From Patiria miniata (taxonomy: Eukaryota > Echinodermata > Asteroidea > Valvatida > Asterinidae), in contig NW_024037060.1 in the NCBI RefSeq assembly GCF_015706575.1, positions 503,501 to 567,500 on the forward strand: 64,000 nucleotides of DNA, written 5' to 3'. Under the pieces are notes generated by a model. That model worked only from the letters and a program-made list of their open reading frames with translations, had not been told where the DNA came from and searched no databases. The translations under genes and the position numbers were made by a program. Of the stretch, positions 60,390-64,000 are shown piece after piece (position 1 is the stretch's first letter; each line of letters opens with the position of its first letter).

Positions 60390-62010
60390 TAATGCACAGT
60401 TGTAAAAGAATGGTTGTGTTATGATCTTTCCGATAAATCATCTTTCGAGAAGCATTGCTCAATTGAGCACTGTCCAGGCCGTAGTGTCCCTTTAAAAACC
60501 ACAGGCAAGTACGTTTTGTTATGGCTATAATGATGCTTTTTCAACAAAATCCATTCCTTATTGTACGCGCATCTACAGACTTAAAGATATAGAGCCTAAT
60601 CAATAATTAAGCCTTCGTGGATTAAGCGCCATCTGATCGCACGAGTGTGAAGATGCAGTAGGATGTCACATACAGGTGCATGTGTATACTTGCATTCGCT
60701 CTGGCTAAAGTCAAAACCTTCCATTTCTACGATCACCGCGCACAGATATTTTACTTGGATGATTCTGGTGGCAGTGTAGAAGAGTGCCATTGGTATTGTA
60801 TTGAATAACAATAGGAATATTGGTGCACGGAGATAATGAATTGCGTATCATCATGGAACGACGACCAGTCTCCGTACATACACATGGATTATTAGCTATC
60901 TTGGACCTTCGATTTATCAAAAACTGTGCCTCACACCATGGCCTACGATGGCCCCTTTCAAGAAATATCGATCTGTTCCGGCTAACCCCCACGGAGTGAT
61001 CAATAATTACCTCCGGCCACTTAAAGTCCTATTGTCCGACAGATTACCAGAGTTGCTGACTCGAGTCATGTGACTTGGACTCGAGTCGGACTCGAGTCGC
61101 TATTTTTGTGACTTGTGACTTGACTTGTAAATACCAGCTTTGACTTGTGACTTGACTTGGACTTGCAAACAATGACTTGTGACTTGACTTGGGATTGCAA
61201 AAAATGACTTGTAACCAACCCAAGTCAGACGCTACTCGAGCGACCCAATACACTTTAATTAAGCTATTATACTTTTAATTAGCTTTTTCATTCCAGAAAA
61301 TAGACCTCAGTGACTGAATCCAGTAAAATGAATAGTTCCCACTAGTTTAAAAAGTGTTCAATAAGACTGTCACAACAAACTACAGTTTTCAATGACCAAT
61401 TGTCTCTTGCTTAATGTATTGGTTGAACAAACTTTGAAAGGAACCTTTCATGAAAAGAAAGCAGGCCTTTGTCAATTGCATGTAAAATACCGGATAGCCT
61501 AACCCATTGGTAGGCGTTTGTTTAGTATACATGGAAATTGAACAATAAAGTAATCTCAGAGATTACCCACTCGCCACACGAGAGCGCACGTGCGTCAACA
61601 GACTATTGTCCACAGGATTATCTGGGATCGATGCTCACTTCCGGCCACCTACGTCAACAGTCTATTGTCCGAGAGGATTACTGCCGGCCACAGGTGGCCG
61701 TGTTCGGATTGCGTAAACCGTATGTAATACACGTGTAAATACATAACTACATGTATACTGTATTGAAATGTTATATTTCCCCATACATATATGCAATCTT
61801 TCCCATAGAATAGGTCAAACTGTACCCAAATCCTTTACCCTCACCTGTTCCTTATTCATCCCATCCATTCATTAGGGGTCAAACTGTGCCAGAATTTCCT
61901 AACCCCATTCATTCATATTTATATCTGTATCTACATATTTACATATTTATGTGACCTTTACATATTTCTATGCCAAAGGTCAAAGTGTACCAGGAAGTCT
62001 ACCTCCACTA
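60390..62010. other. Copy B-specific 1.6 kb segment; no gene seen
   Basis: Replaces the middle of the 1476-base unit of copy A. It includes a GACTCGAGTC / TGACTTGTGACTTGACTTG repeat tract (61050-61230), repeats with CTATTGTCC near 61030, 61604 and 61664, and diverged AGGTCAAACTGTACC-like units at 61810-61995. No recognisable coding sequence. Confidence 0.5.
61050..61230. repeat. GACTTG/GACTCGAGTC simple-repeat tract
   Basis: Dense irregular repeats of TGACTTGTGACTTGACTTG with several GACTCGAGTC palindromes. Similar to the tract in kinesin intron 15 (26525-26640), which suggests a dispersed low-complexity repeat family. Confidence 0.65.
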
Positions 62011-62976
62011 CTATTGCACTGAAATTTAATTTATTTTCTTTTAAAATGATTGCTGCAGTAATTTCCTTTGAACCTGTTTTCATACCCATGCTGGAAGTGA
62101 ATTAATATGAGTCGGAATCTAAGTAAAAGTTTCTGTGTCTTCTACCAGTTGTGGGGAAACATAATTATTATGTCTTACAGTGATAACCCAGCTGATGTTG
62201 CTAAGACATGAAATGTTTGAGGTCTCGGGCTTGAATCCTGATTTATCATCTCAAAAGCATCTTCATGCGGTCAGAAAACCAAATTCTGCATAATGCAGTT
62301 AAATGTTCGGTGCGAAATACGGTAGAGAAAATTGCAGGTATAATGTTATGTTAATCTCTTCTGTATGGGAAGAAGTGTGGGTCTGTTCTGAAAACAGTCG
62401 CGTTTGGTTGAGTGCGGTGCCCCCGGCGCACCCAACATTTGGCTTGGGCTCCAATTTTTTCCCAATTTTTTTTTAGAAGTTTGAATCAAAAAAAAATGTA
62501 TTGCCGCAGAAAATATATTGGGGGGGGGGGGGGAGACGGACATTTTGACGTTGGTGTCGCCATTTACACCCCTATTAAAGTACTCGAAAACAGGCCCCAT
62601 ACATCATCACCGTCAAGTTATGGGACTTAAAAAATGTATTTAAAAAAGTTGACAACCTCTATAAGCCCCAAGCCCCCACCCCCTCCCCCCTTGGGCGCGC
62701 CACTGCAGAAGAGATTGTTTTCCACATGGTGTTACCTGCAATTTTCTCTACTTTTTTCAATCTACCATGCAAAGCTTTTAGTCATATATGCTACAAAATA
62801 TTTTAAGAACCCAGCATCACCTTAACGCCGTTGCCTCATGGCAACTATAGCCGAGATCTTAGGGGGCCCCGGCTGAGAGATGGTCATAATAACCCGGCCC
62901 TTTTTAGGGTTAAAATTGTTTTGCTTTGTTTTCTGTAGACAGACGGTTGTAGGGCCTACACTACCGTTACAACACG

Positions 62977-64000
62977 ATGGAGCAAAGAGCAGTAAAGCGA
63001 CAAAAGGTATGTACGGAAAGACGACAATGAATGTCGATTTTGCCTTACGACGGCTTATTCAATCCCATTTCTTCCGTTTACATATCCATAATTGTATCCA
63101 TTGACATCCTTTCAGAAGAGGCACCCTGAGACGAGGAGGAGCCTAGCTGATTCCGCTCACGCGAAAGAGTCTACGTATCTGCTGGCACAACCGGGTATTT
63201 TCTTCACCAGGCCAAAGTACGGTTGTATGGTAGTGGTCAATTTAAATGACAAGACCGAGACCGGTAAGACAGGCGTTTTTAACGCCATACAAGCCGTTCA
63301 GCAAAAGTGCGACCTGTTGCAAGGACGAAACGGTTATGTCGTCTCTTTTGACCCAGCCTTGTGGAAAACATGGAGCCCGAATGACGACATCGAAGACCGA
63401 CCACAAGGCAATTATATGTTGTCTTCATCCCGAAAGTTTGTCAACACAGGAGGCGATGTTTCCTTCTTTCTGAAGTCTGACACCGAAGACGTCGTACCAA
63501 AGCTTTTCCAAGAAGTAGAAAACAACCTCCATGCTCTGGCTTCGCTTGATGTCACCCAAACCCGGGTTTACAATGATCGTGCCATTAACGGGAAGTTTCG
63601 AGACGGCGTTGACAATCCAGTCGACAAGACTACCGTCGAACGTTTCATCCTGACACCACAGACGACCACTCCAGGATCCGGGGGTGGTAGTTACTTCTAC
63701 ACGCAAAAGTTTCGGATGAACTTCAGCATATTTGACAAAATGACCATCCGCCAGCAAGAGAACGTCATCGGCAGAAAGGTTACAGATGAAATCGTCATCG
63801 GGGCCGATTCAAGAAGTCACATCCGTCGAGCGCGTCTGGCTGAGGCTAGTATTCATTTGAAGATTCTTCGGGGGAGCATGCCCTACGGACGTGATGATAC
63901 AGGCCAGGAAGGAATCTACTTTAATGCTTTCGCTGATCACGTTCAGCTGTTTATCGATCTGATGCAAAGCCTTGTAGGAGACGACCCCGATTTCACACAA
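62977..64000 (+). CDS. DyP peroxidase - glycyl radical enzyme fusion (copy B, 5' part)
   Basis: Second copy of the fusion gene: exon 1 62977-63006 (MEQRAVKRQK), intron 63007-63115, exon 2 from 63116 with the frame open to the window end. Only the peroxidase domain is visible. Against copy A it has one extra codon (RR for R near residue 17), FRDGVDNP in place of FRDGVANP, GSGG for RSGG, FDKM for FDEM, and a 4-codon in-frame deletion in the loop after MPYGRDDTGQ. All length changes keep the frame and the predicted Asp, His and Arg are kept, which suggests selection. The GRE half must lie beyond 64000, so completeness cannot be judged. Confidence 0.88.

Larger units (their letters stand above)
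56931..64000. repeat. Segmental duplication, copy B (runs off the window)
   Basis: Homologous to 36925-47674. Its left edge is again the G-run MITE (56931-57102). It lacks the 2.0 kb segment and the tandem duplication of copy A, and carries 1.6 kb of different sequence at 60390-62010. It ends inside exon 2 of the second fusion gene at the window limit. Confidence 0.9.

Overview
The window is nuclear DNA of an animal, most likely a marine deuterostome invertebrate; an echinoderm fits best, a lancelet is possible. Support: spliced genes with GT-AG introns plus one AT-AC intron, a tandem array of intronless RING/B-box/NHL (TRIM56-like) genes, a KIF28-type kinesin, an invertebrate AID/APOBEC-like deaminase, tRNA-derived SINEs and a very high density of small inverted-repeat (MITE-like) elements with long poly-G/poly-C tracts. 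The species cannot be fixed from the sequence alone.

Layout. 0.6-1.7 kb (minus): an AID/APOBEC-like zinc deaminase with a long helical C-terminal region and an apparent frame break at an A8 homopolymer. 4.8-20 kb (minus): three single-exon TRIM paralogues spaced about 6.6-6.7 kb apart, B and C closely similar and A more diverged; the spacers hold SINEs, fold-back elements and MITEs. 23.4-36.4 kb (minus): a complete-looking 20-exon kinesin-3 gene (KIF28-like, about 966 residues before an uncertain C-terminal tip). Its first intron has U12-type AT-AC ends that split the conserved VRVRPF/NSRE of the motor. Several of its introns carry degenerate tandem repeats and MITEs.

36.9-64 kb (plus): a large segmental duplication. 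Each copy starts inside the same G-run MITE and runs into a gene with an unusual design: an N-terminal B-type (YfeX-like) dye-decolorizing heme peroxidase fused to a complete glycyl radical enzyme of the GCxEP (dehydratase/lyase) type. Copy A (46.64-51.69 kb) is complete in five exons and encodes 1209 residues. It has the peroxidase Asp/His/Arg set, the GRE catalytic Cys-x-Glu and a C-terminal GGW glycyl-radical motif 25 residues before the stop. Copy B starts at 62.98 kb and runs off the window with its frame open. This fusion, spliced into an animal chromosome, is the strongest candidate for a previously undescribed system. It joins a heme peroxidase to a radical enzyme class that is normally oxygen-sensitive, and no activating radical-SAM enzyme lies in the window.

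The deaminase and the TRIM array may form an innate-immunity neighbourhood, but that is inference from family roles. The kinesin and the fusion enzymes are physical neighbours with no evident functional link. The remaining intervals (1-640, 1.7-4.3, 6.7-11.4, 13.3-18.1, 20-23.4, 38.1-40.2, 51.7-56.9 and 60.4-62.0 kb) contain repeats and sequence in which I see no gene.
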